64,000 nt of DNA from Dyella_A sp051962475 (GTDB taxonomy: Bacteria > Pseudomonadota > Gammaproteobacteria > Xanthomonadales > Rhodanobacteraceae). Where the stretch lies: assembly GCF_051962475.1 (NCBI RefSeq), contig NZ_JBQCCF010000064.1:1-64000 (forward strand), given 5' to 3'. The first letter of the stretch is position 1. Every line of letters starts with the position of its first letter. The position numbers and the translations under genes are program-made. This document shows positions 18,181 through 26,788 of this stretch, one piece after another. Below the pieces are notes generated by a model that saw nothing but the letters and a program-made list of their open reading frames with translations, did no database searches and was not told the DNA's origin.

Positions 18181-18233
18181 GAAATATGATGAAAAACGAA
18201 ACACAACGAAACTTTCATCCAAAGGTATTCGAA
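18181..18233. promoter_or_regulatory. Candidate DeoR-family operator in the divergent intergenic region
   Basis: GAAA recurs at 18181, 18191, 18198, 18208 and 18231, with two ten-base spacings and an AACGAAAC direct repeat. TTTC/GAAA repeats are the known recognition pattern of AgaR/GlpR-like DeoR regulators, and such a regulator is encoded at 20389-21189. The block lies between the starts of the two opposing operons. The AAAGG at 18221-18225 is the probable ribosome-binding site for the ATG at 18234. Confidence 0.55.
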
Positions 18234-19142
18234 ATGAAAGACAACTTGCAAGCGACCGCGCCGGCCCTGGCCTCCCTGCCCCTCTCGCACGGCAAGCGCA
18301 CGCGGTTGTGGCGCCTGCTGTACGGCTCCGGTCCGCGCAACGGCAGCCTGCTGGTGCTGCCGCTGGACCAGGGCCTGGAGCATGGCCCGACGGACTTCTT
18401 TCCCCACCCGCCGGCGGTCGACCCGGGCTATCAGTTCGCCTTGGCCGAAGCCGGCGGTTTTTCTGCCATCGCGCTGGGCATCGGCCTGGCCGAGAAATAC
18501 ATGACCGAGTACTGCGGCCGCGTGCCGCTGATCCTCAAGCTCAACGGCAAGACCAACATCCCCAGCGATGCGGAGGCCACTTCGCCGCTGTTCGCCTCGG
18601 TGGAAGACGCCGTGCGGCTGGGCGCGGACGCGGTGGGCTACACCATGTACGTGGGCTCGCCGCGCCAGCACGACGAGTTCCGCCAGTTCGAGCAGGTGCG
18701 TCGCGACTGCGAGCGCTTCGGCATGCCGCTGGTGCTGTGGTCGTACCCGCGCGGCGGCGCGGTGAACGCCAAGGGCGGCACCAACACGCTCTACGCGCAG
18801 GACTACGCCGCACGCGTCGCGCTGGAGCTGGGCGCCGACATCGTCAAGCTGCACGAGCCCAACGACAGCGTGGTCAACGTGCCCGCGCCGTACGACAAGC
18901 TGAGCGAGGATGCCGCCGCCCGCTGCGCCCGCGTGGTGCGCTCGGCCGGACGCACCATGGTGCTGTTCTCCGGCGGCGAGAAGAACGACGACGACGCGGC
19001 GGTGCTGCGCAAGGTGGAGTTCTACATGCAGTCCGGCGCCAGCGGCGTGATGTTCGGCCGCAACATGTGGCTGCGCCCCTTCGACCAGGCCGTCGCACTG
19101 ACTCGCCAGGTGCATGAGATCATGCAGCGCTACCCGCGCTGA
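18234..19142 (+). CDS. Class I (DhnA/FbaB-type) fructose/tagatose-bisphosphate aldolase
   Basis: 302 residues from ATG 18234, chosen because AAAGG lies eight bases upstream and conservation begins after it; ATG 18186 is in frame but would run through the GAAA operator. Family hallmarks are LVLPLDQGLEHGP near the N-terminus, LILKLNGKTN, and GADIVKL, whose Lys205 is the expected Schiff-base residue. The phosphate-binding end is GASGVMFGRNMW. It would split a ketose-1,6-bisphosphate into dihydroxyacetone phosphate and glyceraldehyde-3-phosphate. Its divergent arrangement with the AgaS/kinase operon suggests tagatose-1,6-bisphosphate, although the enzyme family is better known for fructose-1,6-bisphosphate. 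Confidence 0.87.
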   Translation: MKDNLQATAPALASLPLSHGKRTRLWRLLYGSGPRNGSLLVLPLDQGLEHGPTDFFPHPPAVDPGYQFALAEAGGFSAIALGIGLAEKYMTEYCGRVPLILKLNGKTNIPSDAEATSPLFASVEDAVRLGADAVGYTMYVGSPRQHDEFRQFEQVRRDCERFGMPLVLWSYPRGGAVNAKGGTNTLYAQDYAARVALELGADIVKLHEPNDSVVNVPAPYDKLSEDAAARCARVVRSAGRTMVLFSGGEKNDDDAAVLRKVEFYMQSGASGVMFGRNMWLRPFDQAVALTRQVHEIMQRYPR

Positions 19143-19153
19143 GCGAGGACTCG

Positions 19154-20392
19154 ATGGGCGCTAGCGACGACGACACTGGACAGCCTGCGCGGCCGCGCTT
19201 CTGCGGCTGCTGTGCACCGCCGCCACGTGTGACTGCGTCGCACGGGAGCGAAGGCAAGAACCTGCTGACCACCGCCCCCGACGCGGACAAGCTGACAATG
19301 CCGCTGGCCGCATTCCAGCCGCGCAGCATGCTGCGCGTTCCGGTGACGCGGATCGAGCGTCCGCGGTTCCCGGTGATCGACGTGCACACCCATCTGAGCT
19401 GGATGCGCAACGTGCGCGGCACCGTACCGGTGGGCGAGGCGATGACCTTCTTCACCGATCCGGCGGCGCTGCTGCCGCTAATGGAGCGCAAAGGTATCCG
19501 CGCGATGGTCAACCTCACCGGCGGTACCGGCCGCGGTCTGGAGGAGACCATCGCGCGCTTCGATCGCGTCGCGCCCGGCCGCTTCCTCACCATGACTGAA
19601 CCCTCGTTCGGCCTGTTCGCCGAGCCGGACTACCCGCGCCTGCAGGCGGAGGCCATCGAGCAGGCGCACCGTGCCGGCGCCTGCGGCCTGAAGCTGCTCA
19701 AGACCCTGGGCCTGTACCTGCGCGAGGGCATCGATCAGGGCGCGCTGGTCGGCGTGGACGATGCACGCTTCGATCCGATGTGGGAAACCTGCGCGGCGCT
19801 GGACATGCCGGTGTTCATCCACACGGCCGACCCGCTCGCCTTCTTCCGGCCCACCGACCGCCACAACGAGCGCTACGAAGAGCTGGCGCACCACCCGGAC
19901 TGGTCGTTCTACGGCCCGGAGTATCCCAGCCATGCCGAACTGATCGCCGCGCGCGACCGGGTGATCGCACGCCATCCGCGCACCACCTTCGTGCTGATGC
20001 ATGTGGGCAGCCAGGCCGAGGAGCTGGACACCATCGAGGCCTGCCTGGAGCGCTTCCCGAACGTGCTGGTGGACATCAGCGCGCGGATCGCCGAGCTCGG
20101 CCGTCAGCCGCGGCGCAGCCGGCACTTCTTCGAGCGCTTCCAGGATCGCATCCTGTTCGGCACCGACGCGGTACCGCCACCGTGGGGCGAGGACGTGCCG
20201 CAGCAATTGCTCGGTGACGAGCTGTACGAGATCTACTATCGATTCCTTGAAACCGAAGACGAATACTTCGACTATGCGCCCGCGGCGACGCCGCCGCAGG
20301 GGCGCTGGTCGATCTACGGGCTCGGCCTGCCGGATGCGATCCTGCGCAAGGTCTACCACGACAACGCCGCCCGTCTGCTGGGAATCGCATGA
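19154..20392 (+). CDS. Amidohydrolase-2 family metal-dependent hydrolase
   Basis: 412 residues. The N-terminal ~70 residues are variable and include a Cys cluster (FCGCC). The TIM-barrel part then begins with the metal motif VIDVHTHLSW and continues with IHTADPLAF, FVLMHVGSQAEE and ILFGTDAVPPPWGED, the His/Asp ligands of the COG2159 class. It sits between the aldolase (11 bases upstream) and the DeoR regulator (ATGA overlap), so it belongs to the same sugar operon. It is not of the NagA/AgaA deacetylase type. A lactonase or decarboxylase-like role is possible; the true substrate is unknown. The start could lie further downstream at one of several internal Met codons. Confidence 0.8.
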   Translation: MGASDDDTGQPARPRFCGCCAPPPRVTASHGSEGKNLLTTAPDADKLTMPLAAFQPRSMLRVPVTRIERPRFPVIDVHTHLSWMRNVRGTVPVGEAMTFFTDPAALLPLMERKGIRAMVNLTGGTGRGLEETIARFDRVAPGRFLTMTEPSFGLFAEPDYPRLQAEAIEQAHRAGACGLKLLKTLGLYLREGIDQGALVGVDDARFDPMWETCAALDMPVFIHTADPLAFFRPTDRHNERYEELAHHPDWSFYGPEYPSHAELIAARDRVIARHPRTTFVLMHVGSQAEELDTIEACLERFPNVLVDISARIAELGRQPRRSRHFFERFQDRILFGTDAVPPPWGEDVPQQLLGDELYEIYYRFLETEDEYFDYAPAATPPQGRWSIYGLGLPDAILRKVYHDNAARLLGIA

Positions 20393-21189
20393 GCAAGAGC
20401 CGCAAGGCCGCCGCCCCGAAACTGCTGCTGGAAGAACGTCGCCGGCTGATCGTCGAGCAGGTGGAAGCCCAGGGCCGGGTCACCGTGGAGGAGCTGGTTC
20501 AGCGCTTCGGCATTTCCGCTGTGACCATCCGTGCCGATCTGGAAGCGCTCGATCGCGCTGGCGCCCTCACCCGTTCGCACGGCGGCGCGGTGCCGGTGGC
20601 ACCCTCGCAGCAGGACACCCCGCTGACCATCAAGGAAACCCGCCACCACCCGCAGAAGCGGCGCATCGGTGAGGCCGCGGCCAAGCTGGTGCAGGACGGC
20701 GAGACCATCATCATCGATTCGGGCTCCACCACGGTGGAGATTGCCCGCGCCCTGCGGCAGCGTCGCTGGAACGAACTGACGGTGATCACCAATGCGCTCA
20801 ACATCGCGCTGGAGTTGAGCGGCCTGAGCGGCGTGCGGGTGATGATGCTCGGCGGCATGCTGCGCCCCACGTCCTATTCGCTGGCCGGCCCCGATGCCGA
20901 GCAGGCGCTGTCGCGGCTATCCGCCGATCGTCTGTTTCTTGGCGTGGACGGCCTGGACCCGGCCATCGGCGTCACCACGCCCGATCCGCTGGAGGCGTCG
21001 CTCAACGCGCTGATGGTGCGGGTGTCGCGACAGACCGTCGCGGTGCTGGACGCCAGCAAGTTCGGCCAGCGCAGCCTGTCGGTGATCGCGCCGATGAAAG
21101 CGCTCGACATGGTGATCAGTGACGCCAGCGCGCCGGCCGAATACGTCGAGGCGCTCGAAGGGCTCGGCGTGCAATTGCAGCTGGTCTGA
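20389..21189 (+). CDS. DeoR-family transcriptional regulator (AgaR/GlpR-like)
   Basis: 266 residues. A winged-helix DNA-binding domain (about 15-72) contains VTVEELVQRFGISAVTIRAD, the DeoR signature. It is followed by a sugar-phosphate sensor domain with IIIDSGSTTVEIARAL, VMMLGGMLRPTSYSLAG and SKFGQRSLSVIAPM. Such regulators usually repress in the absence of a phosphorylated sugar. It is last in the aldolase-amidohydrolase operon with ATGA coupling, and probably acts on the GAAA-repeat region at 18181-18233, controlling both divergent operons including itself. Confidence 0.88.
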   Translation: MSKSRKAAAPKLLLEERRRLIVEQVEAQGRVTVEELVQRFGISAVTIRADLEALDRAGALTRSHGGAVPVAPSQQDTPLTIKETRHHPQKRRIGEAAAKLVQDGETIIIDSGSTTVEIARALRQRRWNELTVITNALNIALELSGLSGVRVMMLGGMLRPTSYSLAGPDAEQALSRLSADRLFLGVDGLDPAIGVTTPDPLEASLNALMVRVSRQTVAVLDASKFGQRSLSVIAPMKALDMVISDASAPAEYVEALEGLGVQLQLV

Positions 21190-21229
21190 GCCAGCGCCGT
21201 GGACGGCTTGGCGCCGAGGTCGCTTCGAA

Positions 21230-21535
21230 CTATTTCTCGCGGGGACGAAAATGTAGCGGCATCGGTGCGTCAGGGTGCGCCGCCGCGGGTGGCTTGGGAC
21301 CGCAGGCGCCGCAGGTATCGCAGCCATCGCTGCAGTTGCCGGTGGTCTGTTTCGGTTGCATGGCATGCGCCAGCCACCGCTTCCAGCCGGGAGCGCCGGG
21401 GCGATCCAGCCGCAATGCGGCAGCAGCCAGCCAGCGGGCGCTGCGCTTGGGTGCCAGCTTGCGCACCACGACGGCGACGCTGACCAGGAGAATCAGCCCG
21501 ATCACCACGTACTGCGCGAGCAGGCCCGTGCTCAC
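21230..21535 (-). CDS. FeoB-associated Cys-rich small membrane protein
   Basis: 101 residues from a GTG at 21533-21535 that overlaps the feoB stop as GTGA; the frame continues upstream only as a shadow of feoB. An N-terminal membrane helix (YVVIGLILLVSVAVVV) is followed by a basic stretch and a Cys cluster CSDGCDTCGAC near the C-terminus. This is the architecture of FeoC-position, Cys-rich partners found behind feoB in many Proteobacteria. It may assist ferrous iron uptake or bind iron; direct evidence of function is lacking. Confidence 0.72.
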   Translation of the reverse strand: MSTGLLAQYVVIGLILLVSVAVVVRKLAPKRSARWLAAAALRLDRPGAPGWKRWLAHAMQPKQTTGNCSDGCDTCGACGPKPPAAAHPDAPMPLHFRPREK

Positions 21536-23376
21536 GAGAGCCACACCGCGACGTGGTAGGTGATGAAGGAGGCCAGGTACGCCAGCGCGAACATGTAGCC
21601 GAAGGAGATCGCCACATTGCGCCAGGAGTCGGTCTCGCGGCGGATCACCGCCAGCGTGGACATGCACTGCGGTGCGAACGCGAACCACACCAGCAGCGAC
21701 AGCGCGCTGGCCAGCGGGAAGTTCACCGCCAGCGCGTGGCCGAGCCCCGCGCCGCCCACCGCATCGCCACCCACGGCGTACACCGTGGCCAGCGCGGCCA
21801 CCGCGGTCTCGCGCGCAGCGAAGGCGGGAATCAGTGACAGGCTGATCTGCCAGTTGAAGCCGATCGGGGCGAAGATGTGCTGCAGGCCGCGGCCCAGGTA
21901 GCCGGCGATGGAGTACTCGATGGCCGGCTCGGTGGCGCCCGGCGGCGGCCCCGGGAAGGTGGAGATGAACCACATGATCACGGTCAGCGCCAGGATCACG
22001 CCGGTGAGCCGCTTGACGAAAATCATGCCGCGCTCCCACAGGCCGATCGACACGTCGCGCAATTTAGGCAGGCGGTAGGACGGCAGTTCCATCAACAGCG
22101 CATGCTCGCTCTTGTCGCGGCGGATGCGCTTCATCACCCAGCCCACCAGCATCGCGCCGAGGATGCCGATGGCGTACAGCGCGAACAACACCATGCCCTG
22201 CAGGTTGAACACTCCCAGCACCCGGCGCGAGGGAATGAACGCGCCGATCAGCAGCGCATACACCGGCAGGCGCGCCGAACAGGTCATCAGCGGTGCCACC
22301 AGGATCGTCGCCAGGCGGTCGCGCGGATCGGTGATCGAGCGCGTGCCCATGATGCCGGGGATGGCGCAGGCAAAGCTCGACAACAGCGGAATGAACGAGC
22401 GCCCGGTGAGGCCCACCGACACCATCAGACGATCGAGCAGGAACGCCGCGCGCGGCAGGTAGCCGGATTCCTCCAGCGTGAGGATGAACACGAACAGCAC
22501 CAGGATCTCGGGCAGGAAGCCGAGCACCGTGCCGATGCCCCCAAAGATGCCGTCGGTGACCAGGCTCTGCAGCGGTCCGGCCGGCATCCACGCGGCGACG
22601 TGTGCGCCCATCCAGTCGAAGCCATCGGCGATAGCATCGGTCATCGGCTTGCCCACCGAATACACCGCCTGGAACACCAGGAACATCACCGCCGCCAGGA
22701 TCGCCAGCCCGAACACCGGATGCAGCGCCCAGCGGTCCAGCGCATCGTCCACCGCGTCGGTGGCGCGCGGCATGGTGACGGTGGCGGCCAGCAGCGCGCG
22801 TACCTCGGCATGCAGGTCGGCGCGGCTGACCGGATCGTCCGGTTGCACCGGTGCGGCGACCGGCATCGCGCCGTCTACACGTTCGATCAACGCCTTCACG
22901 CCGTCGCGCCGCACGGCCACCGTTTCCACCACCGGCATGCCCAGCCGGCGCGAGAGTTCGGCCACGTCGATGGTGACCCCGCGGCGGCGCGCCGCATCCA
23001 TCATGTTCAGCGCCAGCACCATCGGCCGGCCCAGACGCTTCACCTCCAGCACGAAGCGCAGGTGCAGGCGCAGGTTGGTGGCGTCGGCCACGCAGACGAT
23101 CAGATCCGGCGCCGGCTCACCGGGGTAGTTGCCGGCACAGACGTCGTGGGTGATCTGCTCGTCCGGGCTGGTCGCATCGAGGCTGTAGGTGCCCGGCAGA
23201 TCCAGCACGTGCAGCACGCGACCGGACGGCGCGGTGAAGCGGCCCTCCTTGCGCTCCACCGTCACCCCAGCGTAGTTGGCGACCTTCTGCCGCCCGCCGG
23301 TGAGCTGATTGAACAGCGCGGTCTTGCCGCAGTTGGGGTTGCCGACCAGAGCGATACGCAGGGTGCTGGCGCTCAC
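21532..23376 (-). CDS. feoB: Ferrous iron transporter FeoB
   Basis: 614 residues starting at a GTG that overlaps the feoA stop. The N-terminal G-domain shows G1 GNPNCGKTALFNQLTG, the Switch-I region NYAGVTVERKEG, G3 LDLPGTYSLD and G4 LNMMDAA. Two Gate domains and about eight to ten membrane helices follow, with PxxCSARLPVY (MTCSARLPVYALL) and FAFAPQCMSTLAV as conserved Cys-containing segments of the iron path. It imports Fe2+ through the inner membrane in a GTP-dependent manner. It is shorter than the ~770-residue E. coli protein. It is transcribed with feoA and the Cys-rich protein. Confidence 0.95.
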   Translation of the reverse strand: MSASTLRIALVGNPNCGKTALFNQLTGGRQKVANYAGVTVERKEGRFTAPSGRVLHVLDLPGTYSLDATSPDEQITHDVCAGNYPGEPAPDLIVCVADATNLRLHLRFVLEVKRLGRPMVLALNMMDAARRRGVTIDVAELSRRLGMPVVETVAVRRDGVKALIERVDGAMPVAAPVQPDDPVSRADLHAEVRALLAATVTMPRATDAVDDALDRWALHPVFGLAILAAVMFLVFQAVYSVGKPMTDAIADGFDWMGAHVAAWMPAGPLQSLVTDGIFGGIGTVLGFLPEILVLFVFILTLEESGYLPRAAFLLDRLMVSVGLTGRSFIPLLSSFACAIPGIMGTRSITDPRDRLATILVAPLMTCSARLPVYALLIGAFIPSRRVLGVFNLQGMVLFALYAIGILGAMLVGWVMKRIRRDKSEHALLMELPSYRLPKLRDVSIGLWERGMIFVKRLTGVILALTVIMWFISTFPGPPPGATEPAIEYSIAGYLGRGLQHIFAPIGFNWQISLSLIPAFAARETAVAALATVYAVGGDAVGGAGLGHALAVNFPLASALSLLVWFAFAPQCMSTLAVIRRETDSWRNVAISFGYMFALAYLASFITYHVAVWLS

Positions 23377-23618
23377 GCCGCCTCCTGCATGCGCACCGTG
23401 ATCCGTGCCGCCTCGCTGCGCCGCAGAGCGAAACGGGTGGAGCCGACCTGGATCAGCAGCGGATCGGCGCCGAGCGGGCCGCGTGCCACCAGCCGCACCG
23501 GCTCGCCCGCGACGAAACCGAGGTCGCGCAGGCGCTGGGCGATCGCATCGTCCAGATGGGCATCATCCACACGGTCCACCACGGCAGGCGAACCCTTGGG
23601 CAGGTCGGACAGGCGCAC
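23373..23618 (-). CDS. feoA: Ferrous iron transport protein FeoA
   Basis: 81 residues if translation begins at the GTG at 23616-23618 (VRLSDLPKGSPAVV), which gives the usual FeoA length; upstream in-frame sequence would add ~30 residues that do not resemble FeoA. The SH3-like fold is indicated by QRLRDLGFVAGEPVRLV and DPLLIQVGSTRFALRRSEA. FeoA is a small cytoplasmic partner required for FeoB activity. Its stop overlaps feoB (GTGA). Confidence 0.88.
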   Translation of the reverse strand: MRLSDLPKGSPAVVDRVDDAHLDDAIAQRLRDLGFVAGEPVRLVARGPLGADPLLIQVGSTRFALRRSEAARITVRMQEAA

Positions 23619-23634
23619 AGGCTTTGGCCTAAAT

Positions 23635-23653
23635 AGGAATGGTTCGCATTGTA
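23635..23653 (-). promoter_or_regulatory. Candidate Fur box and promoter of feoAB
   Basis: AATG-GTTCG-CATT (23638-23650) matches the AATG-N5-CATT core of the classical Fur palindrome. On the minus strand a TACAAT (23648-23653) overlaps it and could be the -10 element of feoA, about 30 bases before the GTG. A TTGAAT lies 21 bases further upstream, which is longer than an ideal spacer. Iron repression by Fur is the expected control of feo genes; the site itself is only a pattern match. Confidence 0.5.
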
Positions 23654-23737
23654 TATCGTTCCCTGCCCCGCCGCATTCAAGCCCGCCCCGCGGTGGGCGG
23701 GCGTTTATCATCGCGGCTCTTTGCCAAGGACTTTGCC

Positions 23738-24526
23738 ATGACGAGCTGCCTCTCGATCGCCGACCAGGACCGCGTGCGCCGCATCGCTCTGAACCGCCCG
23801 GAGGTGCACAACGCCTTCGACGACGCGTTGATCGCCGAGCTGACCGCCGCGTTCGAAGACGCTGGCCGCGACGAGAACGTGCGCGCTGTCGTGCTCACCG
23901 GCGAGGGCGAGAGCTTCTCCGCCGGCGCCGACCTCAACTGGATGCGTTCGATGGCGCAGGCCAGCGAGCAGCAGAACCGCGACGATTCGACACGCCTGGC
24001 TCGGCTCATGCGCCGCCTGCAGTTCTGCCCCAAGCCGACCATCGCCCGCGTCAACGGCGCCGCGTTCGGCGGCGGTGTGGGGTTGATCGCCTGCTGCGAT
24101 ATCGCCATCGGCGTGGAAGGCGCGAAATTCGGGCTCACCGAGGTGAAGCTCGGGCTGGTGCCGGCGGTGATCTCGCCCTACGTGATCGCCGCGATCGGCC
24201 TGCGCCAGGCGCGCCGGCTGTTCCTCACCGGCGAATTCTTCGACGCGGCCGCGGCGGCGCGCATCGGCCTGCTGCACGAGGCGGTGCCGCGCGAGCAGCT
24301 CGATCAAGCGGTGGAGCGCGTGCTGGGTTTTCTGGCCAAGGCCGGCCCGATGGCGCAGGCGGAGGCGAAGACGCTGGCGCTGGGGATGGCCGGGCTGGAC
24401 GAAGCCGGCGCGGAGAAACTCGACCAGGAAAACGCGGCATTGATCGCCCGGCTGCGGGTTTCGGCCGAGGGGCAGGAAGGCCTGGGGGCGTTTTTGGGCA
24501 AGCGGGCGGCCGCCTGGGTGGTGTAG
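23738..24526 (+). CDS. liuC: Enoyl-CoA hydratase, probable 3-methylglutaconyl-CoA hydratase
   Basis: 262 residues from ATG 23738, preceded by AAGGA. Crotonase-fold signatures are GEGESFSAGADLNWM (oxyanion-hole strand) and ARVNGAAFGGGVGLIACCDI. The catalytic Glu lies in FGLTEVKLGLVPAVISPYV. The gene is followed by the biotin subunit of methylcrotonyl-CoA carboxylase and HMG-CoA lyase, so it is assigned to the third step of leucine breakdown rather than general beta-oxidation. It is divergent from feoA with a 119-base gap. The gap 24527-24773 behind it holds only a degenerate REP half (about 24613-24640). Confidence 0.85.
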   Translation: MTSCLSIADQDRVRRIALNRPEVHNAFDDALIAELTAAFEDAGRDENVRAVVLTGEGESFSAGADLNWMRSMAQASEQQNRDDSTRLARLMRRLQFCPKPTIARVNGAAFGGGVGLIACCDIAIGVEGAKFGLTEVKLGLVPAVISPYVIAAIGLRQARRLFLTGEFFDAAAAARIGLLHEAVPREQLDQAVERVLGFLAKAGPMAQAEAKTLALGMAGLDEAGAEKLDQENAALIARLRVSAEGQEGLGAFLGKRAAAWVV

Positions 24527-24773
24527 TCACCCGCCCCTGCGCTGACCGAAGCGTAATCAGCGCGCGCCTCATCGTAAGGCTAGATCAGGGAGAGCTCCTG
24601 CGAAGGCGTGGCCTGCAGGAGCGCACGTCAGTGCGCGATCATCCCTCCCCTCGCAACCACACCGCCAAATCCACGATGGCCCCCGCCTTGCTGCGCTGCG
24701 CATCGGCTGGAAAGCGCCCTTCTGCTACCGTTTCGGGCTTTGCATCGCGGCGCACGCCATCCAGGGACTCCGT

Positions 24774-26774
24774 ATGTTCGAGCGCGTTTTGATTGCCAAC
24801 CGCGGCGAGATCGCCTGCCGCGTGATCCGCACCTGCCGGCGCCTCGGCATCCGCACCATCGCGGTCTATTCCGAAGCGGATGCCGACGCCCAGCACGTGC
24901 GCCTGGCGGACGAGGCGTTCCCGATCGGCGGCCCCCGCCCAGCCGATTCGTATTTGCGCGGCGACGCGATTCTGGCGGTGGCGAAGAAGGCCGGCGCGCA
25001 GGCGATCCATCCGGGCTATGGCTTCCTTTCGGAGAACACCGACTTTGCGCGCGCCTGCAGCGACGCCGGCATCGCCTTCATCGGCCCGCGACCGGAGAGC
25101 ATCGAGGCGATGGGTTCCAAGGCTGCCGCCAAGGCGCTGATGGCAACCCACGGCGTACCGCTGGTGCCGGGCTACCACGGCGACAACCAGGACGGCACCT
25201 TCCTCGCCGAACAGGCCGGCAAGACCGGCTTCCCGCTGATGATCAAGGCCGCGGCCGGCGGCGGCGGCAAGGGTATGCGCATCGTGCGCAAGGAAGCCGA
25301 GTTCGCCGACGCGCTGGCCTCGGCCCAGCGCGAGGCGCAGTCCTCGTTCGGTGACGCGCGGGTGATCCTGGAGCGCTACGTCGAGCATCCGCGACACATC
25401 GAGTTCCAGGTGTTCGGTGACAGCCAAGGCCACGTCATTCATCTCAACGAGCGCGAGTGCTCAGCGCAGCGCCGCTACCAGAAGGTGCTGGAGGAAACCC
25501 CCTCGCCGTTCCTCGATGAAGCCCGCCGCGCCGCCATGGGCGAGGCGGCGGTGGCTGCGGCCAAGGCGGTGAACTACGTCGGCGCCGGCACGGTGGAGTT
25601 CATCGTGGCACCGACCGGCGAGTTCTTCTTCATGGAAATGAACACCCGCCTGCAGGTGGAGCATCCGGTGACCGAGCTCACGCTGGGGCTTGACCTGGTT
25701 GAATGGCAGCTGCGCGTGGCCGCGGGCCAAGCGCTGCCGCTCAGCCAGGAGCAGATCCGCGCGCATGGCCACGCCATCGAGGTGCGCCTTTACGCCGAGG
25801 ACCCGGAGCAGAACTTCCTGCCCGGCTCGGGCAAGCTGCTGCGCCTGCGCCTGCCGGCGCCGTCCGACCACGTGCGGCTGGACGGTGGCGTGATCGAAGG
25901 CGACACGGTCACCATCTTCTACGACCCGATGATCGCCAAGCTCATCGTGTTCGACGCCGATCGCCCGCGCGCCCTGCTGCGCCTGCGCGAGGCGCTGGCC
26001 GCGTGCGAGATAGCCGGGCCGAAGTCGAACATCGCCTTTCTCGAGCGGCTGGCGCGCCATCCGGTGGTGGTGGAAGGCCGCATCGACACCGGATATCTCG
26101 ACCGTCACCTGGACGAGTTCCTCGTCGGCGACGTCGCGCCGCCGGATTACGTGCTGTTCGCCGCCGCTACCGCCGCCCTGCTACACGACGAATGCGCCGC
26201 GATGGCCGGCGCGCGCGGCAGCAGCGACCCGCACTCGCCCTGGGCGCAGGCCGATGCCTGGCGCGTTGGCCGCGAAGGCCGCCGGCTGGTTGCACTGGAG
26301 CGCCACGGCCACCGCTACGAAGTGGAGGTCTACGGCCACGCCGGCCATTACCGCATGCGCCACGGCGACGACCGCTGCGAAGTCAGCGGCGCCCGCCACG
26401 ACGGCGAAACCCTGAGCGCCCGCTTCGACGGAGACGCGCTGCGCCTGGCCGTGCGCGCCGACGCCACCCGTGTGCTGCTGCACGACGTCGACGGCCAGCG
26501 CCATCACCTCGGCCGTGCCGCGGCCTACGCCTGGGAAAGCAGCGATGCCGCCGGCGGCAACCAGCTCGTTGCGCCGATGCCCGGCCGCATCGTGCTGGTG
26601 AAAGCCGCCACCGGTGACAACGTCGCCGAAGGCCAGGAACTGATCGTGATGGAAGCGATGAAGATGGAACTCGCCTTGAAGGCCCCGCGTGCCGGCACCA
26701 TCGAAAGCTTCAGCGCGAGCCAGGGCGATTTCGTCGAAGCCGACACCGTGCTGGTGCGCTTCGCCACCGAGTGA
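24774..26774 (+). CDS. liuD: Methylcrotonyl-CoA carboxylase alpha subunit (biotin carboxylase-BCCP)
   Basis: 666 residues, typical of MCC-alpha. Biotin carboxylase N-domain begins FERVLIANRGEIACRVIRTC. ATP-grasp domain: KAAAGGGGKGMRIV, with catalytic EMNTRLQVEHPVTE. The central BT domain is about residues 450-590. The C-terminal biotinyl domain contains VMEAMKMELALKAP, with the biotinylated Lys in AMKM. It carboxylates its own biotin with bicarbonate and ATP, then passes CO2 to the LiuB subunit. The partner beta subunit lies 15 kb upstream and carries a stop codon, so activity of the complex depends on whether that stop is real. Confidence 0.92.
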   Translation: MFERVLIANRGEIACRVIRTCRRLGIRTIAVYSEADADAQHVRLADEAFPIGGPRPADSYLRGDAILAVAKKAGAQAIHPGYGFLSENTDFARACSDAGIAFIGPRPESIEAMGSKAAAKALMATHGVPLVPGYHGDNQDGTFLAEQAGKTGFPLMIKAAAGGGGKGMRIVRKEAEFADALASAQREAQSSFGDARVILERYVEHPRHIEFQVFGDSQGHVIHLNERECSAQRRYQKVLEETPSPFLDEARRAAMGEAAVAAAKAVNYVGAGTVEFIVAPTGEFFFMEMNTRLQVEHPVTELTLGLDLVEWQLRVAAGQALPLSQEQIRAHGHAIEVRLYAEDPEQNFLPGSGKLLRLRLPAPSDHVRLDGGVIEGDTVTIFYDPMIAKLIVFDADRPRALLRLREALAACEIAGPKSNIAFLERLARHPVVVEGRIDTGYLDRHLDEFLVGDVAPPDYVLFAAATAALLHDECAAMAGARGSSDPHSPWAQADAWRVGREGRRLVALERHGHRYEVEVYGHAGHYRMRHGDDRCEVSGARHDGETLSARFDGDALRLAVRADATRVLLHDVDGQRHHLGRAAAYAWESSDAAGGNQLVAPMPGRIVLVKAATGDNVAEGQELIVMEAMKMELALKAPRAGTIESFSASQGDFVEADTVLVRFATE

Positions 26775-26788
26775 ACACGCCTGATCCG

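Noticed and set aside
19154..20392. Amidohydrolase as AgaA/NagA deacetylase
   Set aside because: It has the VIDVHTHL and ILFGTDA pattern of the amidohydrolase-2 group rather than NagA-type motifs, so a deacetylase label is not supported.
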